13,574 nt of DNA from NCBI GenBank assembly GCA_913776675.1, contig CAJYRE010000032.1, positions 1 through 13,574 on the forward strand. Direction: 5' to 3'. The translations under genes were made by a program, and so were the position numbers. The first letter of the stretch is position 1. The number at the start of each line of letters is the position of its first letter. This stretch comes from Rhizobiaceae bacterium (GTDB taxonomy: Bacteria; Pseudomonadota; Alphaproteobacteria; Rhizobiales; Rhizobiaceae). Shown here piece by piece: positions 1-7,157 of this stretch. Under the pieces are notes generated by a model. The model was not told the DNA's origin. It searched no databases and saw only the letters and a list, made by a program, of their open reading frames with translations.

Positions 1-213
1 CCATACCTGGCCGACGCCCATCATTTCTGCATCATATAATCCGAAGAAGCCGAGCTTTTCGGTTCTTCGTTCACGCCGATGCCTGACCACACCAACAAAA
101 GGCGTTTGCCCGTTGTGAAACAACAGCAAAGCCCCGACCCCTCGTTCGTCTGCGCACCCCTGCGGAGCGGACTCCAACAGAAACAGCAGCCTGATTGCCA
201 GAATGGCCTTCAT
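1..213 (-). CDS. possible partial gene running off the left edge, unidentified
   Basis: On the minus strand one frame stays open from an ATG at 213-211 to the window edge (71 codons, no stop); the other two minus frames have stops in the first 75 bases. The first residues, MKAILAIRLLFLLESAP, look hydrophobic and signal-like. Two in-frame ATGs at 24-22 and 21-19 are alternative starts. No good Shine-Dalgarno is seen before any of these, and several rare arginine codons (AGA, AGG, CGA) argue against strong expression. I do not recognise the product. Because dnaA is commonly next to rpsT on the same strand in rhizobia, the late ATGs could be the first codons of dnaA, but no DnaA-specific sequence falls inside the window. 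It may equally be a chance open frame. Confidence 0.25.
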   Translation of the reverse strand, partial: MKAILAIRLLFLLESAPQGCADERGVGALLLFHNGQTPFVGVVRHRRERRTEKLGFFGLYDAEMMGVGQVW

Positions 214-420
214 GCCTGTGCGCCTGTAACAGCACACAACAATGCCCGGTTCCCTGGTCTTTCATCCTCGTTAATGAAACACCCCATTGCCAGACACATC
301 GAAAGCATTATGCGCGTCTTGCCAATCCGCCCACAATGCTCTTGTCATCCGCATTGAATGGCTTGCCGCGGCATCATGCCGAAACAATCATCCAAGCCAC
401 CCGTTTTCATCCTCCATCTT

Positions 421-429
421 TTATCAACA
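421..429 (+). promoter_or_regulatory. DnaA-box-like nonamer
   Basis: TTATCAACA differs by one base from the consensus DnaA box TTATCCACA. It lies in the long non-coding stretch. A single nonamer can occur by chance, so this is only a candidate for DnaA binding, for instance in autoregulation of dnaA if that gene lies to the left. Confidence 0.25.
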
Positions 430-678
430 AAGCCTGCACCATCATACGCTTTTCCAAACGCATACAATAGTCCATCACTTTTAAGCTGCTTCATCATGTC
501 TCGGAAACCGGAGCCGGTCCCACACGCAAATCAGCAGTGCCAACATAAGACAAAGATATTCCGTTCCCGTTCTTTGCCAAACAGAACAGGCTTTTCAGAA
601 AACCGATGTATGAAGAAACGAAACCTTGAAAGGATCGCTTGGAGAGAGCCCGTCAAAAGTGTCGCCTTACCAGCCACT

Positions 679-692
679 CTCCGAAACCGGAG
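679..692. repeat. short hairpin with a second, imperfect copy upstream
   Basis: CTCCG at 679-683 and CGGAG at 688-692 form a perfect 5-bp stem around AAAC. The core GAAACCGGAGCC recurs at 503-514, where the left arm is changed so the stem is weaker. No T-run follows, so it is not a typical terminator. Function unknown. Confidence 0.35.
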
Positions 693-783
693 CCTTTGTC
701 AGAGCCTTTCCTGAAAGCCATTTAGGCAGGATCGAATGCGGAGATCAACAGTGAATTTTCCGTAAAATTACCGCATCGCCATT

Positions 784-909
784 GACTCTGGAGAGGAAGT
801 TTCAATGCGCAAAAATGGCAAAAAAGAATCGCTTTTGAATCAAGGAGTTTGGCGAAAATGTAGATTGCAAGCCATGGGAATCCCAAAAAATAAAAAAATC
901 ACTTGACTC
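784..909. promoter_or_regulatory. cluster of five GANTC sites (CcrM-type methylation motif)
   Basis: GANTC occurs at 784-788, 826-830, 837-841, 878-882 and 905-909, five times in 126 bases where about one per 256 is expected in random sequence. Three sit at the centre of longer perfect palindromes: TTGAATCAA at 835-843, TGGGAATCCCA at 875-885 and TTGACTCAA at 903-911. In alphaproteobacteria GANTC is methylated by CcrM, and its methylation state tunes cell-cycle promoters, including dnaA in Caulobacter. Whether this cluster acts that way here is inference. Confidence 0.4.
805..906 (+). CDS. candidate small basic protein, 33 aa, unrecognised
   Basis: ATG at 805 opens a 33-codon frame ending in TGA at 904-906. 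It is preceded by a purine-rich AGAGGAAG (792-799), five bases before the ATG, a good Shine-Dalgarno. The product would be strongly basic, beginning MRKNGKKESLL and ending PKNKKIT, with no membrane segment. It points against all neighbours on this side, and I see no strong sigma-70 promoter before it; TAAAAT at 763-768 could be a -10 but lacks a matching -35. The frame overlaps the GANTC cluster, so the sequence may be regulatory rather than coding. No family recognised. Confidence 0.25.
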   Translation: MRKNGKKESLLNQGVWRKCRLQAMGIPKNKKIT

Positions 910-1045
910 AAAAACCCGTAACCCTGCCGTAGAGGAAAGGACGCCACCCGAGAACAACCTCCAACAAGCTTTTGTTTTTAAAGGATTTTTTCTGTCATTC
1001 CAACGACATCAAACAGACACACAGATGACTTGAAAAATAAAAAAA

Positions 1046-1081
1046 ACTGAAACAAGAAAAGCCCGGCTTCGCAGCCAGGCT
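1046..1081 (-). terminator. Rho-independent terminator of rpsT
   Basis: Read on the minus strand, AGCCTGGCT (1081-1073), a GCGA tetraloop and AGCCGGGCT (1068-1060) form a 9-bp stem with one G-U pair. It is followed by TTTTCTTGTTT and then a further T-run. It starts 28 bases after the rpsT stop codon. Confidence 0.9.
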
Positions 1082-1108
1082 CATCAAACTTAAAATTTCA
1101 GGCAGAAA

Positions 1109-1375
1109 TTAGGCAGCCAAAGCCTTAACGCGGCTGGCAAGACGCGAGATCTTGCGAGACACGGTGTTGCGGTGCATAACGCCCTTTGTTGCAGCGCGGT
1201 GCAGCTCAGGCTGAGCAGCCTTCAGAGCTTCTGCGGCCACTGCGATGTCACCGGTTGCGATTGCTTCTTCAACCTTACGGACGAAATTGCGCACGCGCGT
1301 ACGGCGGCTTTTATTAACTGCTGTGCGGCGAGCGATTTTGCGGGTCGCCTTCTTCGCCGAAACTGTATTGGCCAT
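1109..1375 (-). CDS. rpsT: 30S ribosomal protein S20
   Basis: S20 is a primary 16S rRNA-binding protein of the small ribosomal subunit. The 88-residue product begins [17 protein letters not shown] and is lysine/arginine-rich and helical, ending VKALAA; length and sequence fit the bacterial S20 family. The start at 1375 is chosen because AGAGAGG (1386-1380) sits just ahead of it and because the family begins MANT; an in-frame upstream ATG at 1486 would add 37 residues foreign to the family. The gene has its own promoter at 1510-1538, giving a leader of roughly 125 bases, and a strong terminator downstream. S20 translation is autoregulated in E. coli; the long leader leaves room for such control, but I cannot show it. 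It follows the mutM-hydratase pair on the same strand. Confidence 0.97.
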   Translation of the reverse strand: MANTVSAKKATRKIARRTAVNKSRRTRVRNFVRKVEEAIATGDIAVAAEALKAAQPELHRAATKGVMHRNTVSRKISRLASRVKALAA

Positions 1376-1509
1376 TGATGCCTCTCTCGAATACGAACCA
1401 AAACTCCACTTTGCCGCAAGGCTCTGAACACCTGCCTTACAGGAGTATCCGGGCCAGCACGTCGGGAGCAATCGCGGAAAAGCCAAAAGCTTTCCTAACT
1501 GTGGGCGGG

Positions 1510-1538
1510 CATATAGCGGGAAAGAACGCCCCCGTCAA
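1510..1538 (-). promoter_or_regulatory. sigma-70-type promoter of rpsT
   Basis: On the minus strand TTGACG (1538-1533) and TATATG (1515-1510) are separated by exactly 17 bases. Transcription would begin near 1503, about 128 bases before the rpsT start codon. The promoter lies between the stop codon of the hydratase gene and rpsT, so rpsT can be expressed independently. Confidence 0.7.
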
Positions 1539-1594
1539 CGCGCTTTCTCACCTTTCCTTGCAGCTTTCCGATTCCTGAGCCGATTCAGGCCACC

Positions 1595-2368
1595 TTAGCG
1601 ATCCTTGAAAGCCGCCGGGCGCTTTTCAACAAAGGCCGCCATGCCCTCTTTCTGATCCTGCGTGGCAAACAAGGAATGGAACAGACGTCGCTCAAACCGC
1701 AATCCTTCCGCCAAGGGCTGTTCAAAGGCGCGATTGACCGCCTCCTTGGCCATGCCCACAGCAGGGGCCGAAAACCCGGCAATTTTTAAAGCCGCAGCCA
1801 GCGCCTCATCCACCACCTGTTCCGGAGCCACAATACGGGCGACGAGACCAGCTTTTTCCGCTTCCGCCGCATCCATCATCCGGCCCGTCAGGCACAGGTC
1901 CATAGCCTTGGCCTTGCCAATGGCGCGCACCAGTCGCTGGGTGCCTCCCATACCGGGAATAATCCCAAGCGTGATTTCCGGCTGCCCAAACCGTGCCGTT
2001 GATGCTGCGATGATAAAATCGCACATCATCGCCAACTCGCAGCCACCACCCAGGGCAAAACCCGAAACCGCTGCGATGATCGGCTTGCGGAACCCGGCAA
2101 CCTCACCCCAGCCCGCCAGAAAATCGCCTTGATAGGCATCGGCAAATTCAACACCCTGCATTTCCTTGACATCGGCACCGGCTGCAAAGGCCTTGTCCGA
2201 GCCCGTCAGAACCACAGCCCGCACAGTATTGTCATTCTGAAAAGCCGAAAGGGCCACAATCAGCTCCTTCATCACGGTTGAATTGAGAGCATTCAGAGCC
2301 TGCGGCCGGTTCAACCGCACCAGCGCCACGGGGCCATGCCGATCAACAAGCAGGGTTTCAAATTCCAT
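1595..2368 (-). CDS. enoyl-CoA hydratase (crotonase family)
   Basis: The enzyme hydrates trans-2-enoyl-CoA to 3-hydroxyacyl-CoA in fatty-acid or amino-acid-derived acyl-CoA oxidation. The 257-residue product (usual family length) has the crotonase fold signatures: the N-terminal [12 protein letters not shown] (18-29), oxyanion-hole segments around FAAGAD (61-66) and [10 protein letters not shown] (103-112), and both catalytic glutamates, E111 and E131 (in [12 protein letters not shown]), spaced 20 apart as in rat mitochondrial crotonase (E144/E164). That supports hydratase rather than isomerase activity. The chosen start at 2368 gives the family-typical [12 protein letters not shown] and has GAAGGA eight bases upstream. 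An in-frame ATG at 2398 overlaps the mutM stop as ATGA and would add 10 residues, so coupling to mutM is possible. It is the second gene of a mutM-hydratase unit; the substrate chain length cannot be told. Confidence 0.92.
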   Translation of the reverse strand: MEFETLLVDRHGPVALVRLNRPQALNALNSTVMKELIVALSAFQNDNTVRAVVLTGSDKAFAAGADVKEMQGVEFADAYQGDFLAGWGEVAGFRKPIIAAVSGFALGGGCELAMMCDFIIAASTARFGQPEITLGIIPGMGGTQRLVRAIGKAKAMDLCLTGRMMDAAEAEKAGLVARIVAPEQVVDEALAAALKIAGFSAPAVGMAKEAVNRAFEQPLAEGLRFERRLFHSLFATQDQKEGMAAFVEKRPAAFKDR

Positions 2369-2394
2369 CACATCATCCTTCAATCGCGTTTCAG

Positions 2395-3288
2395 TCATGT
2401 CTGGCAGGTGGGGCAATAGAATGTCGAGCGCCCGGCCTGCGTTATACGTTCAACCGTGCCCTGACAGCCGGGCGTGCGACACGGCTGACCCTCGCGGTCA
2501 TAGACATTGAAGCTGTGCTGAAAATATCCCAGGGAGCCGTCGGCCTGAATATGATCGCGCAGCGAGGAGCCACCCGCCGCAATGGCTTCATGAATAACAG
2601 TGGCAATGGCCTCGGTGAGCGCTTCAAGCGCAGGTGTGGGCATGCCATCGACTGTCACCAGAGCGCCCGACGGCGTATAGGGCGATAAATGGGCACGCCA
2701 CAGCGCTTCACAGACATAGATATTGCCAAGCCCGGCAATCACCTTCTGGTCGAGCAATGTGGTCTTCAGCGGTTGCGCCTTGCCTTTGAACCGGCTGGCC
2801 AGATAGGCGGCGCTCAAGGCATTGCCCACCGGCTCCGGTCCCAGGCCGGCAAAGGAGGGATGGCTATCCATATTCCGCCGTTCCACCATATCCATAAAAC
2901 CAAAACGGCGCGGATCATTATAAATAACCCTCACACGTTCACCGCCAGCCCCTTCCAGATGGAAAATCACATGATCGTGCGCTTCATTGCGGGAGCGGGC
3001 CATATGAAACTGTCCGGGCACATCCACATCCTGCGCCTGCTCGATGCGATAGGAGCCGGACATGCCCAGATGGGAAACGATGCTGAACCCATCCTCCAGA
3101 TCAATCAGCAGGTATTTTGCCCGTCTGGACAGGGACAGAATGGCGCGCCCTGCAACCCGATCTGCGAAATCATGCGGAAAGGGAAAGCGCAAATCCGCCC
3201 GCCTCAGCTCCAGTCTGGTCACAATTCGGCCCTCCATGCTGGGAGCCAATCCACGTTTTACGGTTTCGACCTCTGGTAATTCCGGCAC
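2395..3288 (-). CDS. mutM: formamidopyrimidine/8-oxoguanine DNA glycosylase (Fpg)
   Basis: Fpg excises oxidised purines such as 8-oxoguanine from DNA and cleaves the abasic site (base excision repair). The 297-residue product has the N-terminal [13 protein letters not shown], whose proline (residue 2) is the catalytic nucleophile after Met removal, with E3; K58 in RRAKYLL; the helix-two-turn-helix segment around [11 protein letters not shown] (186-196); and the C-terminal zinc finger with C270, C275, C292, C295 and the conserved R287. The first cysteine pair is spaced C-X4-C rather than the E. coli C-X2-C. The start must be the GTG at 3288, because P2 has to follow the initiator; GGAG lies five bases upstream. 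An upstream in-frame ATG at 3339 would bury the catalytic proline. It is divergent from ubiE and ends beside the hydratase start. Confidence 0.96.
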   Translation of the reverse strand: MPELPEVETVKRGLAPSMEGRIVTRLELRRADLRFPFPHDFADRVAGRAILSLSRRAKYLLIDLEDGFSIVSHLGMSGSYRIEQAQDVDVPGQFHMARSRNEAHDHVIFHLEGAGGERVRVIYNDPRRFGFMDMVERRNMDSHPSFAGLGPEPVGNALSAAYLASRFKGKAQPLKTTLLDQKVIAGLGNIYVCEALWRAHLSPYTPSGALVTVDGMPTPALEALTEAIATVIHEAIAAGGSSLRDHIQADGSLGYFQHSFNVYDREGQPCRTPGCQGTVERITQAGRSTFYCPTCQT

Positions 3289-3471
3289 AATGGCTCCATG
3301 TAATTCAATAGGGACAGAGTTTGTTTTCGTCTGAGACACGATGACCTATGGACGGCAACCCCCTGTCGTGGCATTGCCATGTCAACGCAAAACGCGAATG
3401 CAAGACATAGCCCAATGGACCCGGCTTCGCCATGGTTCTGAGCGGGCTTTAACGAAAATGGAGTGGAAACC

Positions 3472-4248
3472 ATGGTCGCAAACCGCACCTCCGCCGATGG
3501 CGGCATGGAAACGTCTTACGGCTTTCGTGATGTCGCGGAAGGCGAAAAGCAGGGTCTGGTCAATGACGTTTTCCATAAGGTGGCCAAGCGCTATGACATC
3601 ATGAACGATGTGATGTCGGCAGGCATGCACCGCGTCTGGAAAGATGCAATGATTGCCGCGCTCAACCCCCGCAAGGCCCCGGACTATCGCACGCTGGATG
3701 TGGCCGGTGGCACGGGCGATATTGCCTTTCGCATCATTGAGGCCTCCAGGCGACTGGCCCATTCCACGGTGCTGGACATCAATGGCTCCATGCTGGCCGT
3801 GGGGCAGGAACGGGCCCGGAAAAAGGGGTTGAGCGACAATCTCACCTTTGTGGAAGCCAATGCCGAAGAGCTGCCGTTTGAGGCCAACACCTTTGATGCC
3901 TATACGATTGCCTTTGGCATTCGCAACGTGCCGCGCATTGATGTGGCGCTGAGCGAAGCCTATCGGGTGCTGAAGCGCGGTGGCCGTCTGCTGGTTTTGG
4001 AATTTTCCGAAGTGCAGATGCCGCTGCTGGATCGTGTCTATGATGAATGGTCGTTCAAGGCTATTCCCAAATTTGGCAAGATGATCACCGGCGATGCCGA
4101 ACCCTACCAATATCTGGTGGAATCCATTCGCAAATTTCCCAATCAGAAAGATTTTGCAACGATGATTGAGACGGCAGGCTTTTCAAAGGTCAGCTTCACC
4201 AATTACACCGGCGGCATTGCAGCCCTTCATTCCGGCTGGAAAATCTGA
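3472..4248 (+). CDS. ubiE: ubiquinone/menaquinone C-methyltransferase UbiE
   Basis: UbiE is the SAM-dependent C-methyltransferase that methylates the benzoquinol ring in ubiquinone (and demethylmenaquinol) synthesis. The 258-residue product has the UbiE signature YDIMNDVMS (41-49), the SAM-binding motif [10 protein letters not shown] (75-83), an acidic LDI after strand 2 (101-103), FGIRNV (148-153), the VLEFS segment near 175-179 and the typical C-terminus ending ALHSGWKI. The start at ATG 3472 is preferred because GGAG (3460-3463) sits eight bases before it; a GTG at 3463 would add three residues and overlaps that site. ubiB follows after 69 bases on the same strand, so the two ubiquinone genes likely form one unit continuing to coaBC. 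A small hairpin (TGCGG/CCGCA, 4256-4272) lies between ubiE and ubiB without a T-run. Confidence 0.97.
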   Translation: MVANRTSADGGMETSYGFRDVAEGEKQGLVNDVFHKVAKRYDIMNDVMSAGMHRVWKDAMIAALNPRKAPDYRTLDVAGGTGDIAFRIIEASRRLAHSTVLDINGSMLAVGQERARKKGLSDNLTFVEANAEELPFEANTFDAYTIAFGIRNVPRIDVALSEAYRVLKRGGRLLVLEFSEVQMPLLDRVYDEWSFKAIPKFGKMITGDAEPYQYLVESIRKFPNQKDFATMIETAGFSKVSFTNYTGGIAALHSGWKI

Positions 4249-4317
4249 ACTGAACTGCGGCGAAAGACCGCAAACACGCTTGGCGGACCAAGACGCTGAG
4301 TGGATAGAAGAGGTTTA

Positions 4318-5901
4318 ATGAGCACGTTCAGCGCTTATGTCAGGCTGGCCCGCGTTGGCTGGATTCTGGTTCGTGAAGGAGTGGTGGCAGCGCTGCCATC
4401 GGAAGGCCTGCCCCCCATTGTGGGCGTGGTGAAAAAAATAGCCGCATCACTGGCCCGCAAACGTGCCCTGCACAGTGAACGATCAGACCGGCTGGCTCAG
4501 GCCGTCGAGCGTCTGGGGCCGTCTTATGTCAAGATTGGCCAGTTTCTGGCCACCCGCCCGGATGTGGTGGGCACGGATATGGCCGCCGATCTGGCTGGCC
4601 TTCAGGACCGCATGGCATTTTTCCCCACAGAATCGGCCCAAAACGCCATTCGGGATTCCCTTGGCCGTCCGGTGCAGGAACTTTATGCGCAGTTTGGTGC
4701 GCCCATTGCGGCAGCCTCCATTGCGCAGGTTCACCCCTGTGAGGTGCAAACGGCGTATGGTCCGCGCAAAGTGGCCGTCAAAGTCATCCGCCCCGGTGTG
4801 CGGCAGCGTTTTGCGGCCGATCTGGAGGTGATGTATCTCGTATCGCATCTTCAGGAACGGCTGTTGCCCCATACCCGCCGCCTGCGCCCGGTGGAAGTGA
4901 CCAAAGCGCTGGAACAGACAACCCGGCTGGAAATGGATTTGCGGCTGGAGGCGGCGGCGCTGTCTGAGCTGGCCGAAAACACCAAGGATGATCCCGGCTT
5001 TCGCGTGCCGGAGGTAGACTGGGAGCGCACAGGCCGTGATGTCATCACCATGGAATGGATTGATGGCATCAAGATGTCGGATGTCGCGGCGCTGAAGGCG
5101 GCGGGACATGATCTGAATGCGCTGGCCGATACGCTGATCCAGTCCTTCCTGCGTCATACGCTGCGCGATGGCTTTTTCCACGCCGACATGCATCCCGGCA
5201 ATCTTTTCGTCGATCCGGCAGGCGTCATCGTGGCCGTGGATATGGGCATTAGCGGACGGCTGGGCAAAAAGGAACGGCGCTTTCTGGCCGAAATTCTCTA
5301 TGGCTTCATCACCAGCGATTATATGCGGGTGGCGGAGGTGCATTTTGAAGCTGGCTATGTGCCGTCGCACCACAATGTTGCCAGCTTTGCGCAGGCCATC
5401 CGCGCCATTGGCGAGCCAATCCATGGGCAACCCGCAGAAACCATCTCCATGGCACGGCTTTTAACCCTGCTGTTTGAAGTCACCGAGCTGTTTGACATGG
5501 AAACCCGCCCGGAACTGGTGATGCTGCAAAAAACCATGGTGGTGGTGGAAGGCGTATCACGCATGCTCAATCCGCAGTTCAATATGTGGAAGGCCTCCGA
5601 ACCGGTGGTTTCCCAATGGATCCGGAATCATCTCGGACCCAAGCGGATTGTCACCGATGTGAAAGATGGTTTCAGGGCTGCTGTGCGTGTGGCCGAGGCC
5701 TTGCCGGAAATTGCCGCCAAAACCGAAAAATTCCATAGTGAATTGATGCATATGAGTGAGCATGGCCTGCGCTTTGATCCTGCCACAGCCGATGCCATTG
5801 GCAAGGCAGAAGCGCATCATGGCCGCTATGGGCGAATTGCGCTTTGGATTATTGCCATTTCCTGTCTTTATATGGCCATTCACATGGCAATGGCCGGATA
5901 A
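4318..5901 (+). CDS. ubiB: ubiquinone biosynthesis protein UbiB (atypical kinase/ATPase)
   Basis: UbiB is an ABC1/ADCK/COQ8-family membrane-associated protein needed for ubiquinone synthesis. It was earlier annotated as 2-polyprenylphenol 6-hydroxylase and is now seen as an atypical kinase-like ATPase that supports the Ubi complex. The 527-residue product shows the family hallmarks: KxGQ (VKIGQ, 71-75), the alanine-rich nucleotide loop AAAS (131-134), the VAVKV lysine at 155, the ExD...E segment (LEMDLRLEA, 204-212), the catalytic-loop HADMHPGN (288-295) and VDMG (307-310) in place of DFG. The C-terminus (about 507-527) is hydrophobic and fits membrane anchoring. The start at 4318 follows GAAGAGG (4307-4313); an in-frame GTG at 4300 is less likely. 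coaBC begins 44 bases after its stop. Confidence 0.96.
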   Translation: MSTFSAYVRLARVGWILVREGVVAALPSEGLPPIVGVVKKIAASLARKRALHSERSDRLAQAVERLGPSYVKIGQFLATRPDVVGTDMAADLAGLQDRMAFFPTESAQNAIRDSLGRPVQELYAQFGAPIAAASIAQVHPCEVQTAYGPRKVAVKVIRPGVRQRFAADLEVMYLVSHLQERLLPHTRRLRPVEVTKALEQTTRLEMDLRLEAAALSELAENTKDDPGFRVPEVDWERTGRDVITMEWIDGIKMSDVAALKAAGHDLNALADTLIQSFLRHTLRDGFFHADMHPGNLFVDPAGVIVAVDMGISGRLGKKERRFLAEILYGFITSDYMRVAEVHFEAGYVPSHHNVASFAQAIRAIGEPIHGQPAETISMARLLTLLFEVTELFDMETRPELVMLQKTMVVVEGVSRMLNPQFNMWKASEPVVSQWIRNHLGPKRIVTDVKDGFRAAVRVAEALPEIAAKTEKFHSELMHMSEHGLRFDPATADAIGKAEAHHGRYGRIALWIIAISCLYMAIHMAMAG

Positions 5902-5945
5902 ACCGGCCTGCCACTCCTCTCAACCATCAGTCAGCGGATTGCGAT

Positions 5946-7157
5946 ATGACACTGTCCGGCAAGCGGGTTCTTCTGATCATCAGTGGCGGCATTGCCGCCT
6001 ACAAGAGCCTTGATCTGATCCGCCGCCTGCGGGAGCGTGGAGCCTCGGTGCGCCCCATCATGACAGCATCGGCGCAAGAGTTTATCACACCGCTGGCGGT
6101 GGGAGCCTTGGCGGCATCGCATGTCTATCTCGATCTGTTTTCCCGCGAGGATGAGCAGGATGTCGGCCATATTCGGCTGGCGCGGGAGTGTGACCTGATT
6201 GTTGTGGCCCCCGCCACCGCCAATGTCATGGCAAAAATGGCCCAAGGGCTGGCCGAAGATCTGGCCTCGACCGTACTTCTGGCCGCAGATCGTCCTGTGC
6301 TGGTGGCTCCTGCCATGAATCCGAAAATGTGGGCGCATCCGGCAACACAGCGCAATGTAGCCACCTTGAAGCAGGATGGCATTCATTTCATTGGCCCCAA
6401 AGCGGGTGAAATGGCCGAGAGCGGCGAGAGTGGCATGGGCCGTATGGCAGAGCCGCTGGAGATTGTTGCCACGATCGAGGCAATGCTGGAGGATCAGCCC
6501 AAACCGCTGAAGGGTCGCACCGCTATTGTCACCTCGGGGCCAACCCATGAGCCGATTGATCCGGTGCGCTATATCGCCAATCGCTCGTCGGGCAAGCAGG
6601 GCCATGCCATTGCCAGCGCGCTTGCCAGCTTGGGGGCAGATGTCACGCTGGTTTCCGGCCCTGTGATCATTGCCGATCCGGCGGGTGTCAAAACCATTCA
6701 TGTGGAACGGGCAGAAGAAATGCGCGATGCGGTGCTGTCGCTGCTGCCTGCCGATATTGCCGTGATGGTGGCGGCTGTGGCGGATTGGCGCGTGGCCAGC
6801 GCATCAGGGCAGAAAATCAAGAAACAGCCGGGTGATGCGCCACCCAGTCTTGTTCTGGCGGAAAACCCGGACATTTTGAAAACCGTCGGCCATCATGAAA
6901 AACGGCCCAGACTGGTGATCGGCTTTGCCGCCGAAACCCAGAATGTTGAAGACAATGGCCGCGCAAAATTGGCGCGCAAGGGTGCCGATCTGATTGTTGC
7001 CAATGATGTTTCACCTGAAACCGGGATTATGGGCGGCGAGCGCAATCACGTCACCCTGATCAGTCAGGATGGCACCGAACATTGGCCGGATATGGATAAA
7101 AACAGCGTTGCCGAACAATTGGCACGCAAGATTGCCAGCCTGTTGGCCCTCTCATGA
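5946..7157 (+). CDS. coaBC: bifunctional phosphopantothenoylcysteine decarboxylase / phosphopantothenate-cysteine ligase
   Basis: CoaBC carries out two steps of coenzyme A synthesis: CoaB joins cysteine to 4'-phosphopantothenate, and the FMN-dependent CoaC decarboxylates the product. The 403-residue protein (E. coli 406) has the CoaC domain first: SGGIAAYK (13-20), H75 in VGHIRLA, PATAN (89-93) and the PAMN loop with N125. The CoaB domain starts near residue 190: DPVRYIANRSSGK (205-217) with N212, AAVADW (276-281) and the lysines in QKIKK (289-293). Oddity: where E. coli has C158 in an ACG-x4-GRM substrate flap, this protein has AESGESGMGRM (157-167) with Glu at 158, Ser at 159 and one extra residue; the only cysteine in the protein is C82. 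The start at 5946 gives the usual MTLSGKRVLL; the ribosome site (GCGGA) is weak. Its stop overlaps the next start as ATGA. Confidence 0.96.
   Translation: MTLSGKRVLLIISGGIAAYKSLDLIRRLRERGASVRPIMTASAQEFITPLAVGALAASHVYLDLFSREDEQDVGHIRLARECDLIVVAPATANVMAKMAQGLAEDLASTVLLAADRPVLVAPAMNPKMWAHPATQRNVATLKQDGIHFIGPKAGEMAESGESGMGRMAEPLEIVATIEAMLEDQPKPLKGRTAIVTSGPTHEPIDPVRYIANRSSGKQGHAIASALASLGADVTLVSGPVIIADPAGVKTIHVERAEEMRDAVLSLLPADIAVMVAAVADWRVASASGQKIKKQPGDAPPSLVLAENPDILKTVGHHEKRPRLVIGFAAETQNVEDNGRAKLARKGADLIVANDVSPETGIMGGERNHVTLISQDGTEHWPDMDKNSVAEQLARKIASLLALS

Larger units (their letters stand above)
214..1045. other. long intergenic region without a confident gene
   Basis: About 830 bases contain no reading frame with convincing family character or a clean ribosome site, apart from the small candidate at 805-906. 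Longer open frames here (for example 358-714 on the plus strand) have no recognisable domains and odd composition. The right half is AT-rich with runs of A. Visible elements are a TTATCAACA nonamer at 421-429, two near-copies of a 12-base word (GAAACCGGAGCC) at 503-514 and 683-694, and five GANTC sites at 784-909. The stretch may be the control region of a minus-strand gene beyond the left edge; that is inference. Confidence 0.6.

Noticed and set aside
358..714. A 118-codon plus-strand open frame in the left intergenic region
   Set aside because: No ribosome site, no family character, serine/proline/arginine-rich composition, and no support from context.
835..911. TTGANTCAA palindromes as FNR/FixK boxes
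   Set aside because: FNR-type boxes are TTGAT-N4-ATCAA with a wider spacing; these 9-base palindromes have a single central base and fit GANTC sites better.
3369..3379. TGGCATTGCCA palindrome in the mutM-ubiE intergenic region
   Set aside because: Only 5-bp arms and no matching second site; a perfect TTGACA on the minus strand nearby lacks a -10 at the right distance, so I do not call a promoter or operator.
3382..4110. A 242-codon minus-strand open frame opposite ubiE
   Set aside because: Shadow of ubiE in GC-rich coding sequence; no recognisable protein features.
4483..5430. A 315-codon minus-strand open frame inside ubiB
   Set aside because: The plus strand encodes all UbiB motifs here; the antisense product has no domain pattern and no ribosome site.
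5931..6701. A 256-codon minus-strand open frame opposite coaBC
   Set aside because: Antisense to the CoaC and CoaB motifs; its composition is typical of a shadow frame.
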